This document shows positions 24,865-33,957 of a DNA stretch of 64,000 bases, one piece after another. Position 1 is the first letter of the stretch. Each line of letters starts with the position of its first letter. The stretch lies in assembly GCF_047324175.1 (NCBI RefSeq), contig NZ_CP178732.1, forward strand, positions 2,852,001 through 2,916,000. The letters run 5' to 3'. Position numbers and translations under genes: made by a program. Source of the DNA: Acerihabitans sp015654925. GTDB lineage: Bacteria; Pseudomonadota; Gammaproteobacteria; Enterobacterales; Enterobacteriaceae. The notes under the pieces are model-generated. The model made no database searches. It was not told the DNA's origin and saw only the letters and a list, made by a program, of their open reading frames with translations.

Positions 24865-26139
24865 TTACTGCCAGCGGATCAGGCAATAATTTTTCTTGCC
24901 GCGGCGCAGCAAAGTATAGCGTTCGAACAGGCGGTCGGCGGCGCTAAAGACATAGTCCGCAGAGGATTGCTTCTCGCCGTTCACCGTGATGGCATTGGAG
25001 CCAATCATCGTCCTGGCCTGGCCCCGCGAGGGAACCAGTTCCGCATCGACCAGCGCCTGCTGCAAATCAGCGCCGTCGCTCAGGGCGACGGTAGGCATGC
25101 CATCCTGCGCCAGCTGGGCCAGATCGTCGGCGGTCAGATCCCGCAGCGCGCCGGAGAACAGGCTCTGGGTAATGCGCACCGCCGCCGCCAACCCCGCCTC
25201 CCCGTGCACCAGCCGGGTGACGTTTTGCGCCAGTACGTACTGCGCGCGCGGCGCGCTGCCGCTATTGCGATCTTCTTCTTCCAGCGCATCGATCTCTTCA
25301 ATGGGCATAAAAGTAAAGAATTTCAGGAAACGATAAACATCGGCGTCGGCGGTATTAATCCAGAATTGATAAAACTTGTAAGGGCTGGTCTTGGCCGGGT
25401 CCAGCCATACCGCGCCGCCTTCGGTTTTACCGAATTTAGTCCCGTCCGCCTTGGTGATCAGCGGTACCGTGAGGCCATAAACCTGTTTTTGATGCATACG
25501 CCGGGTCAAATCGATGCCGGAGGTGATATTGCCCCACTGGTCCGAGCCGCCGATTTGCAACTCAACGCCATATTGCTGGTTGAGCGAGGCGAAGTCATAG
25601 CCTTGCAACAGATTATAAGAAAACTCGGTAAAAGAAATGCCGCTGTCGTCGCGGTTAAGCCGCTGTTTAACCGCTTCTTTGTTAATCATTTGGTTAACGG
25701 AGAAATGCTTGCCGATATCGCGCAGGAAGGTCAGCACGTTCATATTGCCGAACCAGTCATAATTATTGGCGGCGATGGCGCTGTTGTCGCCACAATCGAA
25801 ATCGAGGAACGGCGATACCTGGCGGCGGATTTTGTCCACCCATTCCCGCACCGTTTCGGCGGTATTTAATTTACGTTCGGTGGCTTTGAAACTGGGATCG
25901 CCGATAAGGCCGGTGGCGCCGCCGACCAACGCCACCGGACGGTGCCCGGCCAATTGGAAACGTTTCAAGCACAACAGCGGCACCAAATGTCCCAAGTGCA
26001 AGCTGTCGGCGGTGGGGTCGAAACCGCAATAAAGCGCCAGCGGCCCTTGGGACAAGCGCTCGGTCAGCGCGGCCACATCCGTCACCTGGGCAATGAGGCC
26101 CCGCTCTTGCAATTGTTGTATCAGGTTGCTGCTTGCCAT
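24865..26139 (-). CDS. tyrS: Tyrosyl-tRNA synthetase
   Basis: This 424-residue class I aminoacyl-tRNA synthetase charges tRNA-Tyr. It has the HIGH-type motif HLGH (TADSLHLGHLVP near residue 45), the KMSKS-type KFGKT near residue 234, the tyrosine-site QIGGSDQWGN near residue 195, and a C-terminal S4-like RNA-binding domain (PSRGQARTMIGSNAITVNG). The ATG at 26139 follows TGGAG at six bases; the ATG four codons upstream belongs to that site. Confidence 0.97.
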   Translation of the reverse strand: MASSNLIQQLQERGLIAQVTDVAALTERLSQGPLALYCGFDPTADSLHLGHLVPLLCLKRFQLAGHRPVALVGGATGLIGDPSFKATERKLNTAETVREWVDKIRRQVSPFLDFDCGDNSAIAANNYDWFGNMNVLTFLRDIGKHFSVNQMINKEAVKQRLNRDDSGISFTEFSYNLLQGYDFASLNQQYGVELQIGGSDQWGNITSGIDLTRRMHQKQVYGLTVPLITKADGTKFGKTEGGAVWLDPAKTSPYKFYQFWINTADADVYRFLKFFTFMPIEEIDALEEEDRNSGSAPRAQYVLAQNVTRLVHGEAGLAAAVRITQSLFSGALRDLTADDLAQLAQDGMPTVALSDGADLQQALVDAELVPSRGQARTMIGSNAITVNGEKQSSADYVFSAADRLFERYTLLRRGKKNYCLIRWQ

Positions 26140-26237
26140 CAAAAACTCCATTATCGCTATTTATATTGGTGATCGAACACCCTAAAATAAAACGCCCGCC
26201 ACCGGACGCTGTAAAAGATTGCGCGAAACGCGTCGAT

Positions 26238-26888
26238 TCAAGGCGCCAGCCGGTCGACGGACCAACCGTTTGCCTGGCGCTGGTAGATGAACCGGTCATG
26301 CAGCCGGTGCTCGCCGCCCTGCCAGAACTCCATTGTATCAATAATCACGCGATACCCACCCCAAAAACTGGGTAAAGGCACTTCGCCTTGGCTGAATTTT
26401 TGTTTTAGCTCCAGAAATTTACTCTCCAGCAGCCCGCGCGTGGAAATCCGGCTGGATTGCCGCGAGACCCAGGCGGCGATTTGGCTGTCTTTCGGGCGGC
26501 TGTGGAAGTATTTCATCACGTCGATGGCCGACAGGCGTTGCGCTCGCCCGAGCACCATGACCTGACGTTCCAGCCCGTGCCAGGGAAAATGCAGGCTGAT
26601 GCGGGAATTATGGGCCAGATGGGCGGCCTTGCGGCTGCCCAGGTTGGTATAAAATACCATGCCGGCGGCATCAAAGTGTTTGAGCAGCACCATGCGCTGA
26701 AAGGGCTGGCCCTGCTCGTCGACGGTGGCCACGCACATGGCGGTGGGTTCGGCGAGCCGGGCTTCGCAAGCCTGTTTGAGCCAGCGCTCAAACAAATCCA
26801 GCGGTTCCGCGGTTAAATCCGCGCGCCGCAGGCCGCCGCGCGTATATTCACGACGCAGGCCGGCGATATCGATTTTGGGATCTGTCAT
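26238..26888 (-). CDS. pdxH: Pyridoxamine/pyridoxine 5'-phosphate oxidase
   Basis: This 216-residue FMN enzyme oxidises PNP and PMP to pyridoxal 5'-phosphate. It has REYTRGGLRRADL at the N-terminus, the FMN-binding FYTNLGSRKAAHLAHN, and the C-terminal WGGYRV...EFWQGGEHRLHDRF signature. The ATG at 26888 aligns with E. coli PdxH; an in-frame TTG six codons earlier is unlikely. It is first gene of pdxH-tyrS-pdxY, which links B6 supply to translation genes. Confidence 0.96.
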   Translation of the reverse strand: MTDPKIDIAGLRREYTRGGLRRADLTAEPLDLFERWLKQACEARLAEPTAMCVATVDEQGQPFQRMVLLKHFDAAGMVFYTNLGSRKAAHLAHNSRISLHFPWHGLERQVMVLGRAQRLSAIDVMKYFHSRPKDSQIAAWVSRQSSRISTRGLLESKFLELKQKFSQGEVPLPSFWGGYRVIIDTMEFWQGGEHRLHDRFIYQRQANGWSVDRLAP

Positions 26889-26960
26889 AGTGATGTTCTG
26901 CGTCAAACCGTGGCTTTATTGTGCGCCGGACGGCTGAAAATCTCAATCATTTACCACCGC

Positions 26961-27269
26961 CTAACCGGCGATAATACAGTCGTTTATGATGATTTTTCCT
27001 TCACGTTCGACAAAGGCGTTATTGCCTTTTGACCAAAAAGTATATTGCCCGTTGCTATAACGTACACCGGAAGCGGAGTTCACCTGGTCCAGGGTCAATT
27101 GGCGGCCGTCGAGAATAAAAGCGACCTGCGGCGGGCTGGCGGTTTGGCGCACCGTCAGCGGCGTGGTGCCGCATTGATAATGCAGCGTTTGCTCTTGGGT
27201 ACCGCGGTTTAGCTGGCTGCATGCGGTAGCGGCGAGCACGCAGGCGCAAATGGTAAGCCGGTTGATCAT
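26961..27269 (-). CDS. mliC: Membrane-bound lysozyme inhibitor MliC (YdhA)
   Basis: This 102-residue lipoprotein inhibits C-type lysozyme. An N-terminal signal ends in an atypical lipobox (LAATAC, Cys17). The beta-barrel core has the paired cysteines (YQCGTTPLTV and NDCII) and the conserved SASGVRYSNGQYTFWSKGN loop that inserts into the lysozyme active site. It precedes pdxH by 72 bp and follows anmK, as in E. coli. Confidence 0.9.
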   Translation of the reverse strand: MINRLTICACVLAATACSQLNRGTQEQTLHYQCGTTPLTVRQTASPPQVAFILDGRQLTLDQVNSASGVRYSNGQYTFWSKGNNAFVEREGKIIINDCIIAG

Positions 27270-27411
27270 GATGTCCCCTTAATGACGGCCTTGGGATGAT
27301 GGCATCCCTGAATTCGGACCCGCCGGCGCAATCGCGCCGGGTCCACGGCTCACCATAATCAACTCCCGCCGGCCGCTAAAGCGGATCTGTCTGAAAACCA
27401 ACCGCCGCGGC

Positions 27412-28515
27412 CTATACCGGATAAATGGCGCCCAGTACCGTTTCCCGGCTGGCCCCGGTGACGGACGGCAGATTACCTGGCAGCCCGGATAAAGTGCGAA
27501 AAGCCAGCCAGGCGAAGGCCAGCGCTTCCATATCGTCGCCGCTGACGCCGTATTTGTCGGTTGGACCGACTTCCATGCCGGGCAGCAGAGCCGAAAGACG
27601 GGCCATCAACAGCGGATTACGCGCCCCGCCGCCGCACACCAGCAAATGTTCGCAACCGCCGGAGAGCTGAACCTGCTCGGCAATACTCATGGCCGTCAAC
27701 TCCGCCAGGGTCGCCTGCACATCCCGGGGCGGGATGGGGACGAACTGCGTAAGCTGGTAGCGCAGCCAACTTAAATTGAAATATTCGCGACCGGTGCTTT
27801 TGGGCGCGGGCAACGCAAAATAATCGTCGGACAGCATTTGCTGCAACAAGGGCTGGTGCACGGTGCCGCCGATGGCCCAGGCGGCGTCTTTATCATAGGC
27901 CTGGCCCAGGTTGCGCCATATCCAGGCGTCCATCAGCATATTGCCCGGTCCGGTATCATAGCCGCGTATCGGCTGCCCGGGCAGCAGCAGCGATAAATTG
28001 GCGATTCCGCCGATATTAAGCACCATGCGCCGTTCACAGGGATGCGCCAGCAATGCGTGATGGAACCCGGGCACCAGCGGCGCGCCCTGGCCGCCGAATG
28101 CCATATCCCGGCGGCGAAAATCCCCTACCGTGGTGATACCGGTCAGGGCGGCGATACGGTTATTATCGCCGATTTGCAGCGTACAGGGCGCATCGCCCTC
28201 AGGCTGATGCCAGACGGTTTGCCCATGGTTGCCGATGGCGGTAACCTCCAGGGGATCAACCGCGGCGTGCCGCAGCATCTCCTGCACCGCCTGGCCGAAT
28301 AAAATGCCCAGCCGGGTATCCAGCTGGCCCATTTGTGACAACGTCACTGCCTGCCCCTGGCACATGGATAAAATCTGGTGCTTGAGTTCAACGGGGATCG
28401 GATGGGAATAACTGTACTGCTGCGCTACCGTATGTTCATCAATAGCGGCCAGCACCACGTCCACGCCATCAAGGCTGGTACCCGACATCACACCTATATA
28501 GCGACCCGATCTCAT
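27412..28515 (-). CDS. anmK: Anhydro-N-acetylmuramic acid kinase
   Basis: This 367-residue enzyme opens and phosphorylates 1,6-anhydroMurNAc to MurNAc-6-P in cell-wall recycling. It shows the N-terminal GVMSGTSLDGVDVVLA (ATP/anhydro-sugar site), GNHGQTVWHQPEG near residue 120, NIGGIANLSLL, and CGGGARNPLLMARL near residue 295. Length equals the family. It is read with mliC and pdxH on the minus strand. Confidence 0.96.
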   Translation of the reverse strand: MRSGRYIGVMSGTSLDGVDVVLAAIDEHTVAQQYSYSHPIPVELKHQILSMCQGQAVTLSQMGQLDTRLGILFGQAVQEMLRHAAVDPLEVTAIGNHGQTVWHQPEGDAPCTLQIGDNNRIAALTGITTVGDFRRRDMAFGGQGAPLVPGFHHALLAHPCERRMVLNIGGIANLSLLLPGQPIRGYDTGPGNMLMDAWIWRNLGQAYDKDAAWAIGGTVHQPLLQQMLSDDYFALPAPKSTGREYFNLSWLRYQLTQFVPIPPRDVQATLAELTAMSIAEQVQLSGGCEHLLVCGGGARNPLLMARLSALLPGMEVGPTDKYGVSGDDMEALAFAWLAFRTLSGLPGNLPSVTGASRETVLGAIYPV

Positions 28516-28689
28516 AGCCTGTCCTTATCCCTTCGCACGCGGCGACTAAACCTCATCCGACTACGTTAAACAGGTTTGCTCCCCGAGGCTATGGAAAAGT
28601 CGCCAAATTTTTAAAGTTGTTACAATAAAAGGAGGGATACGTGACAAAGCTTAGCGGTAAAATTATTGCTATAATGAAAAATAAGCGTC

Positions 28690-28706
28690 TGTTGATTCGC
28701 AGTTTA
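28690..28706 (+). promoter_or_regulatory. Predicted PhoP box for slyB
   Basis: TGTTGA-TTCGC-AGTTTA matches the direct-repeat PhoP box ([T/G]GTTTA-N5-[T/G]GTTTA) at 10 of 12 positions. A TATTAT -10 at 28719-28724 lies 12 bases downstream, the usual PhoP-box to -10 spacing. slyB is a PhoP-regulated gene in E. coli and Salmonella. Confidence 0.65.
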
Positions 28707-28753
28707 TGGTTTTTACAATATTATCAACTATTGTAAACTATAGAAGTCGCATC

Positions 28754-28812
28754 GATTAGCGGTGGTTGATTAAGCGGTAGTTGATTAAGCTATAGTCGAT
28801 TAAACAGTAGCC
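28754..28812 (+). repeat. Four tandem 14-15 bp repeats in the slyB leader
   Basis: Units begin at 28754, 28768, 28783 and 28798, each starting GATTA. The consensus is GATTAAGCGGTAGTT; the last two units are diverged. The array falls between the predicted slyB transcript start and its ribosome site. Confidence 0.8.
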
Positions 28813-28900
28813 GCCGCGGTAGTCATGGCGGCTCGCGACAACATTTGCATTTGTTCCGTCTGGGTTTGCCTTGACGAACGGCGTATAACAGGAGTTTTCA

Positions 28901-29368
28901 ATGATGAAACGTTTGCTCGTGGTCACCCTGGCTGGATTGACGCTGGCGGGTTGTGCCAGTAACAACAGCTTATCCGGTGATGTCTATTCCGCCTCTGAAG
29001 CCAAGCAGGTACAAAGCGTTACCTACGGCACCCTGGTGGGCGTTCGCCCGGTGCAAATCCAGGGCGGAGATGATTCAAACGTTATCGGCGCGCTGGGCGG
29101 CGCGGTACTCGGGGGATTCCTGGGTAATACCCTGGGCGGCGGTACCGGGCGCAGCCTGGCAACGGCGGCCGGCGCGGTGGCCGGGGGCGTGGCGGGACAA
29201 GGCGTGCAGGGCGCGGCTAACCGCACCCAGGGCGTCGAACTGGAAGTGCGCAAGGACGACGGTAATACTATTATGGTGGTGCAAAAACAGGGGAACACCC
29301 GCTACAGTGTGGGGCAACGCGTGGCGATCGCCAGCAATGGCCGCAACGTGACCGTTTCACCACGTTAA
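28901..29368 (+). CDS. slyB: Outer-membrane lipoprotein SlyB
   Basis: This 155-residue lipoprotein has signal peptide MMKRLLVVTLAGLTLAGC with Cys18 as the lipidated residue. A glycine-zipper segment (GALGGAVLGGFLGNTLGGGT, residues 65-84, then GAVAGGVAGQGVQG) should span the outer membrane. The C-terminal domain is SH3-like. SlyB is known to stabilise the outer membrane under PhoPQ stress. AGGAG lies six bases before the ATG. It is divergent from anmK, and a shared terminator separates it from slyA. Confidence 0.95.
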   Translation: MMKRLLVVTLAGLTLAGCASNNSLSGDVYSASEAKQVQSVTYGTLVGVRPVQIQGGDDSNVIGALGGAVLGGFLGNTLGGGTGRSLATAAGAVAGGVAGQGVQGAANRTQGVELEVRKDDGNTIMVVQKQGNTRYSVGQRVAIASNGRNVTVSPR

Positions 29369-29435
29369 TTCCACCAGGAAAATAAGGCGGTTACGCTTAA
29401 CCCCTGGCCATGGAGTGGTTTCCCCCCACCCCAAT

Positions 29436-29466
29436 AAAAAAACCGGCAATATATGCCGGTTTTTTT
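29436..29466 (+). terminator. Bidirectional terminator between slyB and slyA
   Basis: ACCGGCA and TGCCGGT pair around ATATA, flanked by seven A and seven T, so it can act for slyB on plus and slyA on minus. Confidence 0.9.
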
Positions 29467-29494
29467 ATAAAACATGTTTTTACCGGCTGGCATA

Positions 29495-29929
29495 TCAGGA
29501 TTTATTGTAGAGTTCCAAGATATTTTTTTCCAATCGGGCAATCATATTACTCAAGAAATGTATTTCATCTTCCGATATGCCGGTGAGGATTTCATCTCGG
29601 GTACTATTTATGACATGGTTCACTTCTTTAATGATAGGTTCGGCGGACTCCGTCAGTTTAATACGTTTTGCCCGCCGGTCGTTGGCGCAGGTATGGCGCG
29701 TGATGAGTTTTTTCTCTTCGAGCTGGTCAAGGGTTCGCACCAATGATGGCTGCTCGATGCCTATAGCCTTCGCCAACTGAATTTGCGACTGCTCCGGCGG
29801 TAATTGGCAAATATTATGCAGCGTGATCCAATGAGTCTGCGTAAGCTCTAGCGGTTTTAAGCGATGGTCAATCAGCGCGCGCCAAACACGAACAAGTCGC
29901 GCCAAATCAGATCCTAATGGCGATTCCAA
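29495..29929 (-). CDS. slyA: MarR-family transcriptional regulator SlyA
   Basis: This 144-residue dimeric winged-helix regulator counters H-NS silencing and controls virulence and envelope genes in relatives. The core ESPLGSDLARLVRVWRALID, the recognition helix region QPSLVRTLDQLEEK and the wing CANDRRAKRIKLTE are near-identical to Salmonella SlyA. The start is a TTG at 29929 with AAGGAG six bases before it, as known for slyA of relatives. A longer frame to 30010 adds 27 residues with no homology. Confidence 0.93.
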   Translation of the reverse strand: MESPLGSDLARLVRVWRALIDHRLKPLELTQTHWITLHNICQLPPEQSQIQLAKAIGIEQPSLVRTLDQLEEKKLITRHTCANDRRAKRIKLTESAEPIIKEVNHVINSTRDEILTGISEDEIHFLSNMIARLEKNILELYNKS

Positions 29930-30533
29930 TTCTCTCTCCTTATAATTAAGCTGATTAAGCTTGTTCCCTGGATTCCCATCCATTCTAATGGGTGGAATGG
30001 CAAAATACAAATATATATATATGAATAAGACGGCAGTTAAGTTGAGATTGATGTATTAGGCATGTTATTCCTTTGAAATAATGGACGTTACCGAAGAGCG
30101 AATTTCTCTTTGCCGGGCAGCCGCCCCGCGGATGGATCGGCCCTTCATTCCTTGGATTTCCCGCTTAGTATTAGATAAGCTTTGGAAACGTCTTATAATC
30201 CGTTTCTAGCAGTGGTTACCGCCAGGTAGTTGCCGACATCATTGTCGGCGTACGTGTCCGGCATAATCACCGCAGCGCCATAGGCTACGCATGCCAAGCG
30301 GATTATTCATAACTGTATCACTATTATTGTCATGCAACGTGTTTTATTGTTAATTTAAGTTAAATGAAGACATAACCAATATCATAATGTCATGTATTCG
30401 AGCTGATAATGTAATTATAATATATTAATAACAATTCATTAGTCACATAATTAATATAACTAAATGCATTCACGCCAATGCCGCTCCGGGCGAAACCGTG
30501 GCGTGAAATGACGGGAAAGTACAATGGCAGCGG
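29930..30533. other. Gene-free slyA-ydhL gap
   Basis: About 600 bp is mostly AT-rich, including a run of AT repeats near 30010-30022. In E. coli this place holds ydhIJK, sodC and ydhF; none is recognisable here. A 7-bp hairpin (GCCGACA-TCAT-TGTCGGC) lies at 30232-30249. The slyA promoter should be near 29990-30060. Confidence 0.5.
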
Positions 30534-30779
30534 TCAAAACAGCGAAGGCTGTTCCGGACCAACCGGTTCGTTGGGGATGTTCTTGCCGGCGCGCACCAGG
30601 CGCAAATAACGTTGATGGCATAATCTGAGCACGTCGCGCTTCTGGCTATCGTTCATACCGGTCCAATCAAACCGCTCCTGCCGCGAGCGCAGGCAACCAC
30701 GACAAAACCCGCGGGCATCTGATTGGCAAACGCCGCGGCACGGACTGGCTATGGAAAAAAACTCTAGCTGTTCTGGCAC
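30534..30779 (-). CDS. ydhL: YdhL-like DUF1289 protein
   Basis: This 81-residue protein has the DUF1289 Cys pattern SPCRGVCQSDARGFCRGCLRSR (C-x3-C-x7-C-x2-C), which suggests a small metal or Fe-S site; function is unknown. The C-terminus ends in EQPSLF as in the E. coli protein. The start codon is GTG with GGAGG just upstream. It is probably monocistronic; its E. coli neighbours nemR and nemA are absent. Confidence 0.88.
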   Translation of the reverse strand: MPEQLEFFSIASPCRGVCQSDARGFCRGCLRSRQERFDWTGMNDSQKRDVLRLCHQRYLRLVRAGKNIPNEPVGPEQPSLF

Positions 30780-31010
30780 ACCCCTCCCCTTCTTTTATTT
30801 TAATTGAAGACGTTATTTCCCCCCATGGCAAGGATTTTGTATGAAAAAGCGGCGTTAGCCCCGCCGTGCGCTGCTCATGGCGGCCCATCCAGTACCATCG
30901 GTTACCGGCCCCATGGGGTATATTGAACCCGGCGTAGCCCAGCGGCTATACTGTCACGCATTCATTAACCGGCGGCGGATTGTCCGCCGTCTTCGTCGAT
31001 TGAGGATACT

Positions 31011-31418
31011 ATGCGCCTACTTCATACCATGCTGCGGGTCGGTGATTTACAGCGATCCATTGATTTTTATACCAAAATATTAGGAATGCGGTTACTGCGC
31101 ACCAGCGAAAACACGGAATATAAATACACGCTGGCGTTTGTGGGCTATACCGAGGAAAGCGAGGGCGCGGTCATTGAACTGACCTATAACTGGGGCGTCG
31201 ACCATTACGATCTCGGCAGCGCCTATGGGCATGTGGCATTGGGCGTGGATGACGTCGCCGCGACCTGCGACCGCATCCGCCAGGCGGGTGGGCGGGTCAC
31301 CCGTGAAGCCGGTCCGGTCAAGGGCGGCACGACCATCATTGCGTTTATCGAGGACCCCGATGGCTATAAAATCGAGCTGATTGAACAAAAGCATGCCGGC
31401 AAGGGCCTGGGCGCCTGA
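31011..31418 (+). CDS. gloA: Lactoylglutathione lyase (glyoxalase I)
   Basis: This 135-residue Ni-dependent enzyme converts the methylglyoxal-glutathione hemithioacetal to S-lactoylglutathione. All four metal ligands known for E. coli GloA are in register: His5 (MRLLH), Glu56 (VIELTYNW), His74 (AYGHVAL) and Glu122 (YKIELIE). Length is identical. GAGGA lies six bases before the ATG. nemRA, which precedes it in E. coli, is missing. Confidence 0.97.
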   Translation: MRLLHTMLRVGDLQRSIDFYTKILGMRLLRTSENTEYKYTLAFVGYTEESEGAVIELTYNWGVDHYDLGSAYGHVALGVDDVAATCDRIRQAGGRVTREAGPVKGGTTIIAFIEDPDGYKIELIEQKHAGKGLGA

Positions 31419-31548
31419 TGCCATCCGGTTAATCCCGCGGCTGTGGCTGTACTACCGCAGCGCGGGCCACACGGCAGCGGATTCGCCATGCATCCCGCGC
31501 TAAAATTTGCCATAATGCGGGCTGTTTTCCTGGATATTAAGAACTGGC

Positions 31549-32214
31549 ATGGCTGAACTTGATGATGTAAATACCCTTCGAGGCCGCTTTCGCGGTTTTT
31601 ATCCGGTGGTAATCGATATAGAATCCGCCGGTTTTAACGCCACCACCGACGCCCTGCTTGAAATTGCCGCCGTGACAGTCAATATGGATGACCAAGGTTG
31701 GCTGATCCCCGATCAATGCTTGCATTTCCATGTGGAACCGTTCCCCGGCGCGCAGCTCCAGCCCGAGGCGCTGGCGTTCAACGGCATCGATCCCACCAAT
31801 CCCCTACGGGGCGCGGTAAGCGAATACGTGGCGTTGCATGAGATTTTTAAAATGGTGCGCAAAGGCATTAAGGATCGGGGATGTAACCGGGCGATCATTG
31901 TCGCGCATAATGCCGGTTTCGATCACGGTTTTCTGATGGCTGCGGCCGGCCGGGCGGCCCTGAAGCGCAATCCGTTCCACCCGTTCGCCACTTTTGATAC
32001 CGCCGCGCTCAGCGGGCTGGTGCTGGGGCAAACCGTACTGGCGAAAGCCTGCGCGGCCGGTGGCATTGAGTTCGACGGCAGCCAGGCCCATTCGGCGCTG
32101 TATGACACCGAGCGCACGGCGGAGCTGTTTTGCGAGTTGGTCAACCGCTGGAAACGCCTGGGCGGCTGGCCGGTGCCGCCGTTAAATTCCCCCGATCCTG
32201 AGAATAACGGCTAA
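31549..32214 (+). CDS. rnt: Ribonuclease T
   Basis: This 221-residue DEDDh 3'-exoribonuclease trims tRNA and other stable RNA 3' ends. Exo motifs are present: VVIDIESAGF (Asp, Glu), HNAGFDHGF (Asp) and HSALYDTERTAELF (His, Asp). It lies 130 bp after gloA, as in E. coli, but the large helicase gene lhr that follows there is absent and grxD comes next. Confidence 0.97.
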   Translation: MAELDDVNTLRGRFRGFYPVVIDIESAGFNATTDALLEIAAVTVNMDDQGWLIPDQCLHFHVEPFPGAQLQPEALAFNGIDPTNPLRGAVSEYVALHEIFKMVRKGIKDRGCNRAIIVAHNAGFDHGFLMAAAGRAALKRNPFHPFATFDTAALSGLVLGQTVLAKACAAGGIEFDGSQAHSALYDTERTAELFCELVNRWKRLGGWPVPPLNSPDPENNG

Positions 32215-32234
32215 TCACGGTGCGTCAAACGCTG

Positions 32235-32272
32235 AAAAGCCGGCCTTATCTGATGATAAGGCCGGCTTTTTT
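32235..32272 (+). terminator. Bidirectional terminator between rnt and grxD
   Basis: A 16-bp perfect stem (AAAAGCCGGCCTTATC and complement) around TGAT is followed by six T on plus; it is A-rich on the other side for grxD. Confidence 0.92.
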
Positions 32273-32296
32273 ATGCGCCTGCGGTGACGGGCGACA

Positions 32297-32644
32297 TCAA
32301 GAGGGAGACTGATCTTCCTTGGAACCGTATTTCACCGCCGTCTCTTTGATCAACGGTTGCAGTTCGCCGTGCTGGTACATCTCGATGATAATGTCGCAGC
32401 CGCCGACCAGTTCGCCATCCACCCAAAGCTGGGGGAAGGTCGGCCAATTAGCGAATTTCGGCAGCTCGGCGCGAATGTCCGGATTTTGCAGCACATCCAC
32501 ATAAGCGAAACGTTCGCCGCAGGCGGACAGCGCCTGGACCGCCTGGGCGGAAAAACCGCAGCCGGGCAATTTAGGAGAGCCTTTCATATAAAGCAGAATC
32601 GGGTTCTCAGCAATTTGCTGCTGAATTTTTTCTATTGTCGTCAT
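32297..32644 (-). CDS. grxD: Monothiol glutaredoxin 4
   Basis: This 115-residue monothiol glutaredoxin carries the CGFS active site (LPGCGFSAQ, Cys29), binds a bridging [2Fe-2S] cluster with glutathione and helps transfer Fe-S clusters. WPTFPQLWVDGELVGGCDI is the conserved glutathione-site region. Length matches E. coli GrxD. It is transcribed alone toward the shared terminator. Confidence 0.97.
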   Translation of the reverse strand: MTTIEKIQQQIAENPILLYMKGSPKLPGCGFSAQAVQALSACGERFAYVDVLQNPDIRAELPKFANWPTFPQLWVDGELVGGCDIIIEMYQHGELQPLIKETAVKYGSKEDQSPS

Positions 32645-33058
32645 TGTCTCGCTTCCTCAAGCCAGTACCTGGCCTTATCTGCACTATGCGGGATTACACT
32701 CAGTCCTCCCATTCTAGCCACTACCGGGTAAACATATAAACGTTTTTTTGCCCCGGTTAGCAATTATGCAACATCTTGCGCTGCCCGTATTATCCCTTTC
32801 ACGGGCGCCATGCTATCCACTTTAGCGTTATTTTTGCCCCGCCGGCGGACAAAACGGGCTTAAACAGAAGTTTAACGCCTGGAAAAAGTGTTGTATTTAA
32901 CGCCGCAGTACGCTGATTAATGCAGCAATTACGCGTTTATTCACGTTTATTCACAATATGGAGTGAATTACTGATGCAATAGCGGGATAAATAGCTTAAA
33001 TTCCTGTGAGGTGTCGATAACCCTCCCTATTTTGGGCCACATAAGGATAGCGTTGATC
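32645..33058. other. grxD-mepH divergent intergenic region
   Basis: This 414-bp gap holds no gene. It must carry the divergent grxD and mepH promoters; I see no motif I would name. Confidence 0.4.
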
Positions 33059-33886
33059 ATGCGTTTATGCTTTACGCTTTTTGTGTTGCTTTTTACCCAG
33101 CTGTTTTTCAATCTGGCGCATGCCGCCCCGAATGCCGGCGTCAATGCGGACCAACGGAAATCCCAGGCGACAACGGCCAAGGCCGGTGACAAGCGCAAGC
33201 GCAAACCGGTGAAAGTCGCCAAAAAAAGCAAACCCGTTGCGGCTGAAAAAGTCAGCGTGCAAAGCGTCAAAAAAACGAAGGTCCTGGTGGCAGCCAAATC
33301 CACCCGGGAAAAAAAAGCGGTTGCCGTACCGGCCGGTCGCAAAATAGCCAAATTCACCCCGCCGAAAAAAGGATATAAAAAGGGGTATGGCCGGCACCGA
33401 GCGATTCGCGAACAGGCCGCAGTTGAGCTGGTGGCCAACGACCAGCCGATAAAAATGAGCGACAGCCATAAAAAGCGCTACCAATCGGCCAAGCTCACCG
33501 CCATGAATAAACTGATGTCCCAGATGGGTAAACCCTATCGCTGGGGCGGGATGTCGCCCAATACCGGTTTTGACTGTAGCGGGCTGATTTATTACGCGTA
33601 TAAAGATGTGGTGCGTATCCGTATGCCGCGCACCGCCAATGAGATGTATCATTTGCGCGACGCGGCGCCGGTGAAAAAAGGCGAGCTGGAAAGCGGGGAT
33701 TTGGTTTTTTTCCATATATCCAATCGCGGCGCGGCGGATCATGTGGGTGTCTATCTGGGGAACGGGCGGTTTATCCAGTCACCGCGCACCGGACGGGATA
33801 TCCGCATCAGTTATCTCAATGAAGATTATTGGCAGGATCACTATGTGGGCGCCCGCCGCGTTGTAACGCCGAAGAATATCCGCTAG
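33059..33886 (+). CDS. mepH: Murein DD-endopeptidase MepH (NlpC/P60 family)
   Basis: This 275-residue periplasmic hydrolase cleaves peptidoglycan D-Ala-mDAP crosslinks. The signal peptide at residues 1-22 ends AHA. A long Lys/Ala-rich basic linker follows (about 25-110), then the NlpC/P60 domain. The catalytic Cys is in GFDCSGLIYY and the His in ADHVGVYLGNG, with RTANEMYHLRDAAP between them. The ATG at 33059 puts the signal peptide at the N-terminus; an in-frame GTG at 33011 does not. Confidence 0.93.
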   Translation: MRLCFTLFVLLFTQLFFNLAHAAPNAGVNADQRKSQATTAKAGDKRKRKPVKVAKKSKPVAAEKVSVQSVKKTKVLVAAKSTREKKAVAVPAGRKIAKFTPPKKGYKKGYGRHRAIREQAAVELVANDQPIKMSDSHKKRYQSAKLTAMNKLMSQMGKPYRWGGMSPNTGFDCSGLIYYAYKDVVRIRMPRTANEMYHLRDAAPVKKGELESGDLVFFHISNRGAADHVGVYLGNGRFIQSPRTGRDIRISYLNEDYWQDHYVGARRVVTPKNIR

Positions 33887-33917
33887 GCGGGACGCTGCCG
33901 CTGTTTACCCGTGATGC

Positions 33918-33957
33918 GTTAATGAAAAAAGGAGCCTTGGCTCCTTTTTTCATTAAC
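33918..33957 (+). terminator. Terminator of mepH
   Basis: An 18-bp perfect stem (GTTAATGAAAAAAGGAGC and complement) around CTTG has six T in its distal arm. It is the 5' edge of the tandem array that follows. Confidence 0.92.

Larger units (their letters stand above)
28516..28900. other. Divergent anmK/slyB control region
   Basis: This 385-bp gap contains no gene. It contains a PhoP-box promoter for slyB and a four-copy 15-bp repeat in the slyB leader, both listed separately. The anmK promoter must lie in its left part but is not evident. Confidence 0.6.

Noticed and set aside
28690..28812. CRISPR-like array near slyB
   Set aside because: Units are 15 bp with no spacers and no cas genes; plain tandem repeats.
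30193..30306. 37-codon minus frame with protein-like composition (ACVAYGAAVIMPDTYADN)
   Set aside because: It is bounded by stops, has no start or ribosome site and no family match; partly explained by the palindrome at 30232-30249. It could be a gene scrap but is too short to support.
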